The notes: generated from the letters alone by a model not told the origin. A stretch of DNA of 64,000 nt from Clostridiaceae bacterium (GCA_910574345.1 CAJSZV010000006.1:177850-241849); one strand, 5' to 3'. Numbered from the stretch's first letter, positions 32,487-42,114 are shown. Program-made: numbers and translations.

Positions 32487-33201
32487 ACAGGATAACGGGG
32501 TGGATAACGTTACCCCAAAGGATAAATGGGAATTTGACAGCGAGGTTGCCAGGTGCTTTGCGGATATGCTGGAAAGAAGCATACCGGACTATAAAAGCAT
32601 GAGGGGCCTCATATACGAGCTGGGGGAGAAGTTCATCACCCCCGGAACGTGGATCACGGATATCGGATGTTCAACCGGCCTTGCGGTGGAACCGTTCTAC
32701 AGAAAGCACCAGGGAGATAACCGGTATTTCCTCTGCGACAACTCGGAGGCCATGCTGGAAGTGTGCAGGGAGAAGTTCAGAGAGGGGATAGAAAGCGGGC
32801 ATGTGGAGATAGAGCCGGGCAATTTCTATGACAAGATGATACCTGAGAACCAGAGCCTCATACTGTCGGTGCTGTCAATGCAGTTTATGCCGACCGCATA
32901 CAGGCAGCGGATGATAAACGATATCTACAGAGCCTTGAATCCCGGAGGGGCTTTTCTTTTTGTCGAGAAGATAATCGCAGACGAGGGCACGGACGATCTG
33001 GAAGTGGAGCTCTACTACCGGATGAAGCGCATGAACGGGTACTCGGATGAAAAGATTATGCAGAAACGTAGGAGCCTTGAAAACGTATTATCCCCACTCA
33101 AAGCGGAGTGGAATGTGGATATGCTGCATGAAGCGGGGTTCGGCAAGGTGGATATGTTCTGGCGGTGCCTGAATTTCTGTGGGTGGGTTGCCATAAAATA
33201 G
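32476..33201 (+). CDS. Class I SAM-dependent methyltransferase
   Basis: 241 residues from GTG 32476, 8 bases after AGGAGGG; the frame from 32362 lies within the upstream gene. Motif I: WITDIGCSTGLAVEPF, then FLCDNSEAMLEVC (acidic SAM contact), and LSVLSMQFMPTAYRQRMINDI. It is similar in layout to small-molecule or tRNA-cmo5U-type methyltransferases (CmoA-like). In this context, downstream of a ParB-methylase fusion and before the terminase, it may add a modification to DNA bases or nucleotides. Confidence 0.75.
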   Translation: MGIRQDNGVDNVTPKDKWEFDSEVARCFADMLERSIPDYKSMRGLIYELGEKFITPGTWITDIGCSTGLAVEPFYRKHQGDNRYFLCDNSEAMLEVCREKFREGIESGHVEIEPGNFYDKMIPENQSLILSVLSMQFMPTAYRQRMINDIYRALNPGGAFLFVEKIIADEGTDDLEVELYYRMKRMNGYSDEKIMQKRRSLENVLSPLKAEWNVDMLHEAGFGKVDMFWRCLNFCGWVAIK

Positions 33202-33233
33202 GCAGATCACCAGCGGAAAGGAGGTAGGCAGAT

Positions 33234-33764
33234 ATGTCAAAGGACAATGACAGAGAAGCATGGGAACGCCAGCCCGGAGAGAGCGGCCCCGCCTTTGAAG
33301 CCTTTGCTGCCTACCGTGACATGGGGGAGAAGAGGACAATTTCAGCGGTTGCGAGACAGTTGAATAAAAGTGGTACTCTTTGCCACCGTTGGAAGTTGAA
33401 GTATGACTGGCGGGCCAGGGCAGACGCTTATGATGCCAGCATAGCGGAAGAGGCCAGAAAACAGGCGGTTTCCGAGCGGAAAAAGATGCAAGACCGCCAC
33501 ATCAAAATGTCGTTGCAATTACAGAGAAAAGCTATGGAGGCGCTGGAAAAGATTAAACCGGAGGAAATGACGCCAAAAGATGTGAAAGAATTTCTCCGGC
33601 TGGCAACGGAGCTTGAACGTATGAACCGGGAAGAAAGCATACAGCAGCAGACCTTACAGCTACGGCGTGAAGAGTTCGAGTATAAAAAGGAGCGTGATTC
33701 AGGAACCAACAAAGAGGTTGAGGATTTGGAGGAGGTAGAGGCTGATGTATACGGTGAAGAATAG
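33234..33764 (+). CDS. terS: Terminase small subunit
   Basis: 176 residues; AAGGAGG before ATG 33234. HTH for DNA recognition (SAVARQLNKSGTLCHRWKLKYDW) at about 35-58, then central helices for oligomerisation (KKMQDRHIKMSLQLQRKA) and an acidic C-terminus. Selects the phage DNA for packaging. Overlaps the start of the large subunit by 20 bases. Confidence 0.85.
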   Translation: MSKDNDREAWERQPGESGPAFEAFAAYRDMGEKRTISAVARQLNKSGTLCHRWKLKYDWRARADAYDASIAEEARKQAVSERKKMQDRHIKMSLQLQRKAMEALEKIKPEEMTPKDVKEFLRLATELERMNREESIQQQTLQLRREEFEYKKERDSGTNKEVEDLEEVEADVYGEE

Positions 33765-35151
33765 CCAGGACGGAAAGCCTCTCAAAAAGCGAAAGACAAT
33801 CAATTTCCGGTTTGGGGATAAGCACAAAGAATACATCCGGGCCTGCCGGTATTGCACATTCAATATCCTGGAGGGGGCGGTTCGTTCCGGAAAGACGATT
33901 GATAATGTGTTTGCCTTTGCTCATGAGCTCATGACAACGCCCGATAAGTTCCACCTGGCAACGGGCTCCACCATAGCGAACGCAAAACTGAATATCGGTG
34001 ACGCCAACGGTTTCGGCCTGGAATATATCTTCCGTGGTCAGTGCCGGTGGGGGAAATATAAGGACAATGACTGTCTGCGGATAAGAGGCCCATACACGGG
34101 AGGCCGGGAGCGGATAGTCATTTTTGCTGGCGGCTCCAAAGCGGACAGTTTTAAGAAAATCCGTGGTAACTCTTACGGCATGTGGATAGCCACGGAGATA
34201 AACCTGCACCACGATAACACCATAAAGGAGGCGTTCAACCGTCAGCTTGCGGCAAAGCGCAGAAAGATATTCTGGGATTTGAACCCGTCACACCCAAAGG
34301 CTCCGATCTATACGGAGTATATCGACAAGTACGCAGAAAAAGCGGAAAAGGGGGAACTGAAAGGCGGATTCAACTACCAGGCTATGACAATCTTCGATAA
34401 CATCACCATTACCGAGGAACGTCTGGAGGAAATCATAAGTCAGTACGATATGGCGAGTATCTGGTACCTGCGGGATATCTTGGGGAAAAGAAGTATTGCA
34501 GAGGGGCTTGTATATCCAAAGCTGGCGGCGTCAATCACCGCAAAAGACGGGAAATTCTTTATAAAGCGTGAGGACGTCCAGAAGATGAACAAGAGAGGCG
34601 AGCTTCTGGAAATCAATGTAGGCGTTGACTTTGGGGGTAATGGCTCCGGCCATGCCTTTGTTGCAACGGCTCCCACGCTGGGATATGAAAAACTGATTGC
34701 TCTTGCGTCTGAATGGCATGACGCCACGGACACGGACCCGGCAGACCTGGCAAGGATGTTTCTGGATTTTGTACGGATGATTCTAAGCCTGTATGGGTAC
34801 ATCACCAATATTTACTGCGATTCTGCAGAACAGGTTCTCATAAGGGGGCTTGAATCCGCACTCGTGGAGAATGAGCTGGGAAACTTGCGGCCCAGGGACG
34901 CATTAAAGAGACAGATCACAGACCGGATTTTTACCCTGACAACGCTCACGGCAAAAGACCGGTTTCTTTATACGGAGGATTGCGAGACGCTTACATCAGC
35001 TATCAGTATGGCGGTCTGGAATCCGAAGAATACAGAGCTGGAACGTCTGGACGATGGCACCAGTGACATAGATTCGCTTGACGCTTTTGAGTATTCGTAT
35101 GAGCGAGACTATAAGAAATATATCAAGAAGAAAACGGACAGGAGGCGATAA
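33745..35151 (+). CDS. terL: Terminase large subunit
   Basis: 468 residues. Packaging ATPase with Walker A EGAVRSGKT near residues 46-54 and Walker B-like GMWIATEINL near 145-154; nuclease domain with acidic residues in VGVDFGGNGSG and YCDSAE. Translocates DNA into the procapsid and cuts it. ORF starts inside terS, so the two are coupled. Confidence 0.93.
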   Translation: MYTVKNSQDGKPLKKRKTINFRFGDKHKEYIRACRYCTFNILEGAVRSGKTIDNVFAFAHELMTTPDKFHLATGSTIANAKLNIGDANGFGLEYIFRGQCRWGKYKDNDCLRIRGPYTGGRERIVIFAGGSKADSFKKIRGNSYGMWIATEINLHHDNTIKEAFNRQLAAKRRKIFWDLNPSHPKAPIYTEYIDKYAEKAEKGELKGGFNYQAMTIFDNITITEERLEEIISQYDMASIWYLRDILGKRSIAEGLVYPKLAASITAKDGKFFIKREDVQKMNKRGELLEINVGVDFGGNGSGHAFVATAPTLGYEKLIALASEWHDATDTDPADLARMFLDFVRMILSLYGYITNIYCDSAEQVLIRGLESALVENELGNLRPRDALKRQITDRIFTLTTLTAKDRFLYTEDCETLTSAISMAVWNPKNTELERLDDGTSDIDSLDAFEYSYERDYKKYIKKKTDRRR

Positions 35152-35155
35152 GCAC

Positions 35156-36628
35156 ATGGTAATAGATTTTCTAAGGAGCGCATGGAATAAGCTGACGCCC
35201 AAAAACAATATCGAGAAACAACTGCACGTTTCTATCGCTACTTCCGTAGTCATGGAGCGTGCTATCGAACTTTGGAGCCAGATGTATTGCAACAATCCCC
35301 CATGGCGTGGGGGCAAAGCTGATGTGATTCCCTTGAATCTCCCCGCCGCCATAGCGGAGGAAATGGCAAGGCTCATTCTGACGGAGTTCAGTATTGAGGT
35401 ATCAGGGAGCGCCAGGGGAGATTATATCAACCAGCAGATAAAGGACAATTTCACCAGTCTTTCAGATCACGTTGAGCTGTACTGCGCTAAAGGCGGTATA
35501 TGCCTGAAACCATACGTTTCCGGACAGACTATCAACATAGACTTTACCCAGGCAGACAGGTTTTTCCCTACTGCCTACACCAGCAGCAAAGAAATCACAG
35601 GCGGGATATTCGTTGACACGAAACGCCAGGGCGATTATCTGTATACCAGGCTGGAATGTCATTCCCTGGTCGGAACGGACTACACGATAACAAACCATGC
35701 GTTTCGTTCCGAAAAGCTGAATTACCAGATATCGGATGATGATTACATCAGCGCACAACACCCGTTCATGACCGTGGTTCCTCTGTCGGAGGTAGAGGAT
35801 TGGGCGGGTCTTTCAGAGGAGCCGGTTACGATTCAGAATGTGGATCACCCGCTCTTTGTGTATATAAAGGTTCCCAGGGCGAATAACATTGATACCTATT
35901 CCCCGTTGGGGGCCTCTGTTTTTTCCAGGGCAATAGAGGTAATCGAGCAGGCAGACCGGCAATTCTCCCGCATACTCTGGGAGTATTTTGCTACAGAGGC
36001 GGCAGTCCACGCATCCGAGGACATATTCGAGACTGACAAGAAAGGAAACGTCATTCTTCCGGAGGGGAAAGAGCGGCTGTACCGTACTTTTGATTTTGAC
36101 ATTAAGGAGGCGGGAACCGGCTCATACATGAAAGAGTATGCGCCAACAATCCGGGATAACAGTCTTTTCTCCGGCCTGAATAAGTATTTCCAGCGCATAG
36201 AGTTCCTTTGCGGCCTGTCTTACGGAACCATATCGGACCCGCAGCAGATCGAAAAGACGGCGGAGGAAATCCGCACATCTAAGCAGAGGTCATTCACGGT
36301 GGTTTCCCGGATGCAGAGCGCATGGGATTCCGGGTTTGACCGCCTCATATACGCTATGGACGTTCTCTGTACCCTGTACGGTCTGGCACCGGCTGGCAAA
36401 TCTGAAAAGGCCGTGACCTGGGGTGACGGTGTTCTGGAGGATACCAATTTGGAGTATCAGCGCCGCTGGTCAATGGTCATGGCGGGAAAATACAAGATAG
36501 AAAAATTCTATGCCTGGTATTTTGGATGCACAGAGGATGAAGCGCTTGACCTGATTCCCGATAACGGCGAGTTGATACCGCCAAAGGGCGGGCCCGGTAA
36601 TCGTGGCAACTATCCACCGGAAGAGTAG
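35156..36628 (+). CDS. Portal protein (A118/SPP1 type)
   Basis: 490 residues. ATG 35156 follows AGGAGG; the longer frame from 35078 overlaps terL. Features fit small phage portal proteins of the A118 group: WNKLTPKNNIEKQLHVSIA, SAWDSGFDRLIYAMDVLC, GTISDPQQIEKTAEEI. Forms the dodecamer at the capsid vertex through which DNA passes. Confidence 0.88.
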   Translation: MVIDFLRSAWNKLTPKNNIEKQLHVSIATSVVMERAIELWSQMYCNNPPWRGGKADVIPLNLPAAIAEEMARLILTEFSIEVSGSARGDYINQQIKDNFTSLSDHVELYCAKGGICLKPYVSGQTINIDFTQADRFFPTAYTSSKEITGGIFVDTKRQGDYLYTRLECHSLVGTDYTITNHAFRSEKLNYQISDDDYISAQHPFMTVVPLSEVEDWAGLSEEPVTIQNVDHPLFVYIKVPRANNIDTYSPLGASVFSRAIEVIEQADRQFSRILWEYFATEAAVHASEDIFETDKKGNVILPEGKERLYRTFDFDIKEAGTGSYMKEYAPTIRDNSLFSGLNKYFQRIEFLCGLSYGTISDPQQIEKTAEEIRTSKQRSFTVVSRMQSAWDSGFDRLIYAMDVLCTLYGLAPAGKSEKAVTWGDGVLEDTNLEYQRRWSMVMAGKYKIEKFYAWYFGCTEDEALDLIPDNGELIPPKGGPGNRGNYPPEE

Positions 36629-36639
36629 GGGGTGCCGAT

Positions 36640-37908
36640 ATGCTGACACCTGAATATCTGGAATCATGCGGTGAGAGTACCATTGTGGGAATATACGATA
36701 TCCTGTCACGGTCAGTTGTGGAGTGCCTTGCCAAAAGGATAGCAAAGACCGGCAGGGTTACGGCCTCTTCCATGCACCAGATAACGCAGGTTCAGGAGGC
36801 CGGAAAACTCATGGACGAGATAACGGAAGAGGTTGCCCGGATCACTGGCTTTTCCAATGCCTACATCCGGGAGCTCTTCAATGAGGCCGGAGTCAAGTCA
36901 ATCAATTACGAGAGCGACATATGCTCTATGGCTGGCCTGGCTCCTATCGAGCTGAAACAGTCACCGGCCATGATACAGACGCTTGCGGCGGCAGTCCAAA
37001 AGACGCAGGGGGATTTGAGCAATCTCACACTGACAACGGCGTCCACGGCGCAGAACCTATTCTATGAGGCCACGAACCTTGCGTATATGCAGGTGGCCAC
37101 TGGTACATTTTCATACCAGGAGGCCATGAGGCAGGCAATCAGGACGGCGGCCATGGACGGCGGCACGGTTCTTTTCCGAAAAGGCCACTCTTCAAAACTG
37201 GATGTTGCGGTCCGGAGGGCTCTGCTGACAGGCGTAAACCAGACAGCAGGCACACTTACGGAAATGTATGCTGATGAAGTGGGGTGCGATTATTACGAGA
37301 CAACGGCACATGCGGGTGCCAGGAATACCGGAATTGGATACAACAATCATGAGAGCTGGCAAGGCCAGGTCTTTTGCATATCCGGAAAGGATAAGCGCTA
37401 CCGCCAGTTTGTTGACGCCACCGGGTACGGCCAGGGCGGGGGATTGTGCGGCTGGAATTGCAGGCACAGTTTCCACATGTTCTTTCCTGGACTGTCAAAA
37501 CCTGCATACAGTCAAGCCGTCCTGGACGGGTACGCGAAGAGGTTACACACCTACAAGACGGCGGACGGAGAGGAAATCACCCTGACGGAGTATGAATGTA
37601 CCCAGAAACAGAGGGAGTATGAGAGGAAAATCAGGGCGTCCAAAACCCTGTTAGCTGGATATGACGCTGCGGCAAAGGCGGCTCCAAATGCCACGCTTGA
37701 AAATGCCATGAAAGAGGATTTTTCCTCCGAGAGCGTCAATCTGAAACGCATAGAGGCAGAAATGAAAGACTTTTGCAGGCAGACCGGCCGGGCGGTCGAT
37801 TCGGCCCGGACACAGGTATACGCCGTCAAAGACCAGGACGGCAAGATCATTAACTTTGGGAGGTCTACAAGCCAAAAGGCAGTATGGGCCAACCGGAAAG
37901 CGAGGTAA
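36640..37908 (+). CDS. Minor capsid protein 2 family
   Basis: 422 residues; GGGGTGCC at 36629 before ATG 36640. Sequence pattern (ARNTGIGYNNHESWQGQVF, GLCGWNCRHSFHMFFPGLS) is that of the phage minor capsid protein 2 family of A118-like phages, an MuF-related head protein that sits inside the procapsid. The C-terminal end reads as an Arg/Lys-rich region with QVYAVKDQDGKIINFG. Confidence 0.82.
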   Translation: MLTPEYLESCGESTIVGIYDILSRSVVECLAKRIAKTGRVTASSMHQITQVQEAGKLMDEITEEVARITGFSNAYIRELFNEAGVKSINYESDICSMAGLAPIELKQSPAMIQTLAAAVQKTQGDLSNLTLTTASTAQNLFYEATNLAYMQVATGTFSYQEAMRQAIRTAAMDGGTVLFRKGHSSKLDVAVRRALLTGVNQTAGTLTEMYADEVGCDYYETTAHAGARNTGIGYNNHESWQGQVFCISGKDKRYRQFVDATGYGQGGGLCGWNCRHSFHMFFPGLSKPAYSQAVLDGYAKRLHTYKTADGEEITLTEYECTQKQREYERKIRASKTLLAGYDAAAKAAPNATLENAMKEDFSSESVNLKRIEAEMKDFCRQTGRAVDSARTQVYAVKDQDGKIINFGRSTSQKAVWANRKAR

Positions 37909-38221
37909 TCACATGAACGGCGGATAGATAGGTGCTGAAACGCCCGTGTATAGAAAACAGAGCTTTATTTATTATTTTATCCTTGCAACCAGAAAAACCC
38001 CGTCACGGGGCTATAACGGAGCGCAGGGGGTACTTACAACTGAATATGTGAGAGTAAAGAGAGGGCGGCCCTTATTCCATGGGTGCGGCCTCTTTTTATT
38101 GCCCTGGAGGAATGGCATATAAACTACTCAATTTCCGTTTGTGGGCGGATATATCCCACGATAGCAGAGCCGGAGTGAACCGGAATCTAAACAAAATCAG
38201 CGAAGAAAGAGGAGGTACACC
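37909..38221 (+). other. 313-base gap before the scaffold gene
   Basis: No gene. Has a hairpin CCCCGTCACGGGG near 37998-38010 and a terminator-like hairpin around 38061-38098 (GAGG ... CCTC, inner CCC/GGG, then TTTTTATT). A possible weak promoter precedes the first hairpin. A stop in transcription here would separate portal/minor-capsid from scaffold/capsid expression, with a fresh start for the capsid genes. Confidence 0.4.
38061..38099 (+). terminator. Terminator before scaffold and capsid genes
   Basis: GAGG with inner CCC, 9-base loop, inner GGG and CCTC, then TTTTTATT. Interior loop makes it imperfect. Confidence 0.5.
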
Positions 38222-38992
38222 ATGTACGAATTTTTGAAGAAACTTTTCAAGGAAGTAGACGGCCAGCCGGAGGCGATCACAGCGGAGGAGCTTATCAAGA
38301 GGATTCAGGCGGATAGCAAGCTGAAAATCGTAAACCTGGAGGACGGAGGCTATGTGGCGAAAGAGAAACTTGACGCCAAGATTACCGAGCTCTCCGGGGT
38401 GAAGAAACAGCTTGATGATGCCAACAAAGAAATCCAGTCCTACAAGGATATGGATATCGAGGGCGTCAAGAAGTCCGCAAAGGAATGGGAAGAGAAGTAC
38501 AACACCGATACCCAGAACCTGAAAGACCAGCTCGCACAACAGGAGCGCTCCCACCAGACAGACCGGTATCTGGATACCGTAGGACTTCGGCCCGGTGCCA
38601 TGTACCGTGAGTTTGTCAAGAAAGCCTTTGACGCCAAAGAGTTCAAGCTGGACGGAGAGAAGTTCCTGGGGGCGGATGATTTCATTGCCGAGTTGAAGAA
38701 AAACCCGGATTACAAAGATGCGTTCATTCAGGACAATCCGGACGGCGGAGCAGGGGATCAGCAGAACCAGGGAGGCTTACCGGCCGGAACGCCCGCAGGG
38801 GCTCCCGGAACCATACCGGCAACAACTCTTCCGGGGCAGGCAACTCCACAGAAACCGTTGCCGCAGTTTGCTACAGGCACAAGCGGCGCAGGATCGGCGG
38901 GAGCTCCTGGGGCGGGAGGCCAGAATCCGTTCATGAATTTCCATTTTACAGATGTGCGGCCCCGTGGCAATTCCGGAGGAACAAACCAGTAA
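38222..38992 (+). CDS. Scaffolding protein (GP20 family)
   Basis: 256 residues; GGAGG before ATG 38222. Long helix at about residues 45-130 (AKITELSGVKKQLDDANKEI), typical of minor structural protein GP20, the scaffold of A118-like phages. C-terminal 80 residues are a Gly/Pro/Ala linker that ends NPFMNFHFTDVRP, presumably the capsid-binding end. Removed from the head on maturation. Confidence 0.82.
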   Translation: MYEFLKKLFKEVDGQPEAITAEELIKRIQADSKLKIVNLEDGGYVAKEKLDAKITELSGVKKQLDDANKEIQSYKDMDIEGVKKSAKEWEEKYNTDTQNLKDQLAQQERSHQTDRYLDTVGLRPGAMYREFVKKAFDAKEFKLDGEKFLGADDFIAELKKNPDYKDAFIQDNPDGGAGDQQNQGGLPAGTPAGAPGTIPATTLPGQATPQKPLPQFATGTSGAGSAGAPGAGGQNPFMNFHFTDVRPRGNSGGTNQ

Positions 38993-39023
38993 CAACAAAA
39001 CAACATAAGGAGGATTTAACACT

Positions 39024-39920
39024 ATGGCAGCTTTAAACTATGCAGTACACTATCAGCAGGCGTTGGAGCAGAATTTCCCGTATGTCCTGTACTTCGGTGC
39101 TCTGTACTCTACGCCCAACAACGGACGTTTCAAGTGGATCAACGCAAAGACCATTGAGATTCCGTCCATCACAACGACCGGCCGTGTGGATTCCGACAGG
39201 GATACCATTCAGACGGCCTCCCGTAACTATGACAACTCCTGGGAGCCGAAAACGCTGACTAATCAGCGTAAATGGTCTACCCTGGTACACCCTGCGGATG
39301 TTGACCAGACTAACCAGGTGGCGTCTATCCAGAATATCACCCGTGTCTACAATGACGAGCAGAAATTCCCTGAAATGGACTGCTACACCATTTCTAAGAT
39401 TTTTGCAGACTGGAAAGAGGCGGGCGAGACGGAATCCACCACGGATTTGACGGAGACCAACATCCTGGAAGAGTTCGACAGCTTTATGCAGGTCATGGAT
39501 GATGCCAGGGTACCGGCATCCGGGAGAATCCTGTATGTGACGCCTGCTATCAGCAAGGTTATCAAGAACGCAAAAGAGATCACCCGGACGCTGAACTTGC
39601 AGACCAACAACTCCACCCTGAAACGTCAGATTTCCCGTATTGACGAGGTTGAGATCGTATCCGTTCCGTCCGAGCTGATGAAAACGAAGTATGACTTCAC
39701 CCAGGGCTGGAAAGCCACCGAGGATGCCCGTCAGATCAGAATGGCGCTCATTCACCCGCTGGCTATCATCACCCCGATTTCCTACCAGTTCTCCCAGCTT
39801 GACCCGCCGAGCGCAGGTTCCGAGGGTAAGTGGGTGTACTTCGAGGAATCCTACGAGGATGTATTCATTCTCAACAAGAAGAAAAAGGCCATTTGCTTTA
39901 ATGTGCAGGCGGCGGCCTGA
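39024..39920 (+). CDS. Major capsid protein
   Basis: 298 residues; AAGGAGG before ATG 39024. HK97-fold candidate by position and size, with RVDSDRDTIQTASRNYDNSW and ARVPASGRILYVTPAISKV. Directly follows the scaffold gene. A 298-codon open frame on the opposite strand is a mirror effect of codon use and not a gene. Confidence 0.85.
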   Translation: MAALNYAVHYQQALEQNFPYVLYFGALYSTPNNGRFKWINAKTIEIPSITTTGRVDSDRDTIQTASRNYDNSWEPKTLTNQRKWSTLVHPADVDQTNQVASIQNITRVYNDEQKFPEMDCYTISKIFADWKEAGETESTTDLTETNILEEFDSFMQVMDDARVPASGRILYVTPAISKVIKNAKEITRTLNLQTNNSTLKRQISRIDEVEIVSVPSELMKTKYDFTQGWKATEDARQIRMALIHPLAIITPISYQFSQLDPPSAGSEGKWVYFEESYEDVFILNKKKKAICFNVQAAA

Positions 39921-39944
39921 TTCTTCCACACCTGTAAACCTGGG

Positions 39945-39974
39945 CTCCTACATGCAATATGCTGTGGGAGCCTA
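39945..39974 (+). other. Stem-loop after the capsid gene
   Basis: GGGCTCC ... GGGAGCC (6-7 pairs, 16-base loop), without a T-run. It could stabilise the 3' end of the capsid mRNA. Confidence 0.4.
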
Positions 39975-39998
39975 ATCTGAAAAATGGAGGTAAAAGAT

Positions 39999-40454
39999 AT
40001 GTTACTCGCTGAAAAGGCAAACCGCAGAGTAAGGATCGCTGATGAAAAGAAAGATGAATATATCGGCATGGGCTACACCGTGAAGAACATGGACGGCTCT
40101 CTGGTGCAGGCTCCCCAGGACCACAAGAAGAGGGTACAGGAGCTTGAAGCGGAGCTGAAAAAGACCAGGGAGGACGCAGACCAGCACATTTCCTATCTGA
40201 CCGGGGAACTGGAAAAGGCCAAAGGGGAGGCGGAGGCGGCGTCCGGCGCCAGAATGGATCTGGTGAATACCACCAGGGCGGAGAATGAATCTCTGAAAGC
40301 TGAAAACTCCGATCTGAAAGGCAAGCTGGCAGAGGCCAGCGCCTATGCAGAGAACGCAGATAAGAGGATCGCAGAGCTTGAAGCGGAGCTGAAAGCGGCC
40401 AAAGCCGCAGAAACGCCTAAGAAAGAGGCGAAAACGAAGCAGGCAGATAAATAA
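39999..40454 (+). CDS. Coiled-coil head protein
   Basis: 151 residues. ATG 39999 lies 8 bases after GGAGG; the ATG at 39984 contains the ribosome site and is rejected. N-terminus MLLAEKANRRVRIADEKKDEYIGMGY is a globular piece, followed by a heptad coiled coil (about 45-135) and a Lys-rich tail. Located right after the capsid; perhaps a capsid-decorating or head-assembly protein. Confidence 0.6.
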   Translation: MLLAEKANRRVRIADEKKDEYIGMGYTVKNMDGSLVQAPQDHKKRVQELEAELKKTREDADQHISYLTGELEKAKGEAEAASGARMDLVNTTRAENESLKAENSDLKGKLAEASAYAENADKRIAELEAELKAAKAAETPKKEAKTKQADK

Positions 40455-40472
40455 ACAGGGAGGCGAATAGAA

Positions 40473-40865
40473 ATGCTCCATGAGGCTGTAAAAAGTCCAT
40501 ATGTAGATTATGAGTATTACGCCAAAGCCTTTTTAGGCACCGCCATACCTGAACCGTCTTTTCCCGCATTGGAGAAAAAGGCAGAGGCATTTTTGCACCG
40601 GATAACCTTTGGCCGGGTTAAGAGGCTCCCGGAGATTCCCAACGAAGTAAAAGACGCCATTTGTGCAATGGCGGAGTACAACTTCCGTGAGGATAAAAAG
40701 ACGCCAGGAGTCAGGTCGGAAAACATAGACGGCTACTCTGTATCTTACGGCGATTCCACCGAAACATCCAGGAGCGCCGAACTATACAGCGTGGCAAAGA
40801 ATTACCTGTCAGATACCGGCCTGCTACACAGAGGGAGGTCACGGAAATATGACAACCAATGCTGA
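40473..40865 (+). CDS. Head-tail connector (adaptor)
   Basis: 130 residues; GGAGG before ATG 40473. Pattern of helical adaptor proteins (DYEYYAKAFLGTAIPE, ICAMAEYNF, SYGDSTETSRSAELYSV) that bind the portal ring, in the position after capsid. Overlaps the next gene by 17 bases. Confidence 0.75.
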   Translation: MLHEAVKSPYVDYEYYAKAFLGTAIPEPSFPALEKKAEAFLHRITFGRVKRLPEIPNEVKDAICAMAEYNFREDKKTPGVRSENIDGYSVSYGDSTETSRSAELYSVAKNYLSDTGLLHRGRSRKYDNQC

Positions 40866-41271
40866 CATTACCATTTTCAACAAGAGATATGTGCGGGAAG
40901 AACGGACGGAAAAGTTTGTGGCAACGCAGATACGGGGCGTCAGTTTCTATTCCAGGAAAGGCACATCATCCGGGAACCAGGACAGGAATGTTAAGGATAC
41001 CTACACAATCCGGGTTCCTGATACTGCCGACACTTCCGGGAAAGCATACGCTGAACAAATGGAATATTCCGGCATGGATGATGAAACATTTCCCGGCTAC
41101 TGGACTATACAGCGTGGAGATATCATCATCCGTGGCCTCTGCGATTGTGAGACGGCAACGGAGACGGAGCTGAAACAGAATTACCCGGATGTGATTACCG
41201 TGGATAATTTCTCGGACAATCGGAGCCGGTGTTCTGAATGTATGAGGCACTGGCGGATAGGTGGCGAATAA
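40849..41271 (+). CDS. Head-tail joining protein
   Basis: 140 residues; GGGAGG upstream of ATG 40849. Beta-rich (DITIFNKRYV, SFYSRKGTSSGNQD, DIIIRGLCDCETATE). By order it should be the head-closure or connector component of the A118-type neck. Stop overlaps the next start (TAATG). Confidence 0.65.
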   Translation: MTTNADITIFNKRYVREERTEKFVATQIRGVSFYSRKGTSSGNQDRNVKDTYTIRVPDTADTSGKAYAEQMEYSGMDDETFPGYWTIQRGDIIIRGLCDCETATETELKQNYPDVITVDNFSDNRSRCSECMRHWRIGGE

Positions 41272-41660
41272 TGGCTATACAGATCAAGACACCGAGAGGC
41301 CAGATTATCCAGACCACGACCAGAGGGGGAGAGGTAAGAGCGGAGCTGACCTGGAATCCAAACTTCGCTCCGGCCAGGACGAAGAGGTTTTCGAGGGCGC
41401 AGGTATTTGTCGATAGCGAAGTGCTGCGATATTGCAGCGCTCTTATCCCTTTCCAGACCGGTATGCTGGATAAATCCGGAAAGCTCGGTACAGTAATCGG
41501 TAGCGGCCTGGTGCAGTATATAGCCCCGTATGCTGCAGAACAGTATTACAACACGGCCACAAGCCGCTCCTATGATGCGAACAGGGGTTCAAAGTGGTTT
41601 GAACGCATGAAAGTATCATACAAACAGGATATTTTGGCGGGGGCTCAAAAATTGGTGTAG
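41271..41660 (+). CDS. Minor capsid/neck protein
   Basis: 129 residues. Contains LTWNPNFAPARTKRFSRAQVF and CSALIPFQTGMLDKSG, matching the minor capsid (tail completion) family of Listeria A118-type phages. ATG 41271 overlaps the previous stop; a longer frame from 41238 is possible but less likely. Confidence 0.72.
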   Translation: MAIQIKTPRGQIIQTTTRGGEVRAELTWNPNFAPARTKRFSRAQVFVDSEVLRYCSALIPFQTGMLDKSGKLGTVIGSGLVQYIAPYAAEQYYNTATSRSYDANRGSKWFERMKVSYKQDILAGAQKLV

Positions 41661-41672
41661 AAAGGAGTAAAA

Positions 41673-42110
41673 GTGGCAAATTCAATCATTAAGTCGCTGG
41701 AAGAATACTTCCTTAAATGCGACATGCTGAAAGACGGGTGCCTCCGGGTGGATTTCCTGGGGGAGAAACCGATTGAGTACGCAATAGAGGTATTGCCGTG
41801 CGACCCTATCATCAAGAAGTATACGAATGGTGACAGCGTCCGGCAGTACCTCTTCGCTTTTGGTTCTAAGGAGTTCTACAGCCAGGAACGCCAGCAGAAC
41901 ATTGAGAACAGTGCCTTTTATGAGAGGTTTTCGGAGTGGGTGGAAACACAGAACGAATCCGGCAATCTCCCGGAACTTCCGGAGGGCATGGAGGCGGAGG
42001 AATTGCAGGTCATTTCTTCCGGGTATCTGCATGGGGAATCAGGAAAACACGCAAGGTACCAGATACAATTAAGGCTGAAATATTTCAAAGAAAAAGTAAA
42101 GGAGGCATGA
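41673..42110 (+). CDS. Tail terminator-like protein
   Basis: 145 residues from GTG 41673 after AAAGGAG. Tail-completion type: IIKSLEEYFLKC, VDFLGEKPIEYAIEVLPC, ending YQIQLRLKYFKEKVKEA. Caps the end of the tail tube and joins it to the connector. Confidence 0.7.
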   Translation: MANSIIKSLEEYFLKCDMLKDGCLRVDFLGEKPIEYAIEVLPCDPIIKKYTNGDSVRQYLFAFGSKEFYSQERQQNIENSAFYERFSEWVETQNESGNLPELPEGMEAEELQVISSGYLHGESGKHARYQIQLRLKYFKEKVKEA

Positions 42111-42114
42111 AATT

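Noticed and set aside
39033..39929. Open frame of 298 codons on the minus strand opposite the major capsid gene
   Set aside because: It mirrors the capsid gene codon for codon, has no ribosome site, and the capsid gene is well supported.
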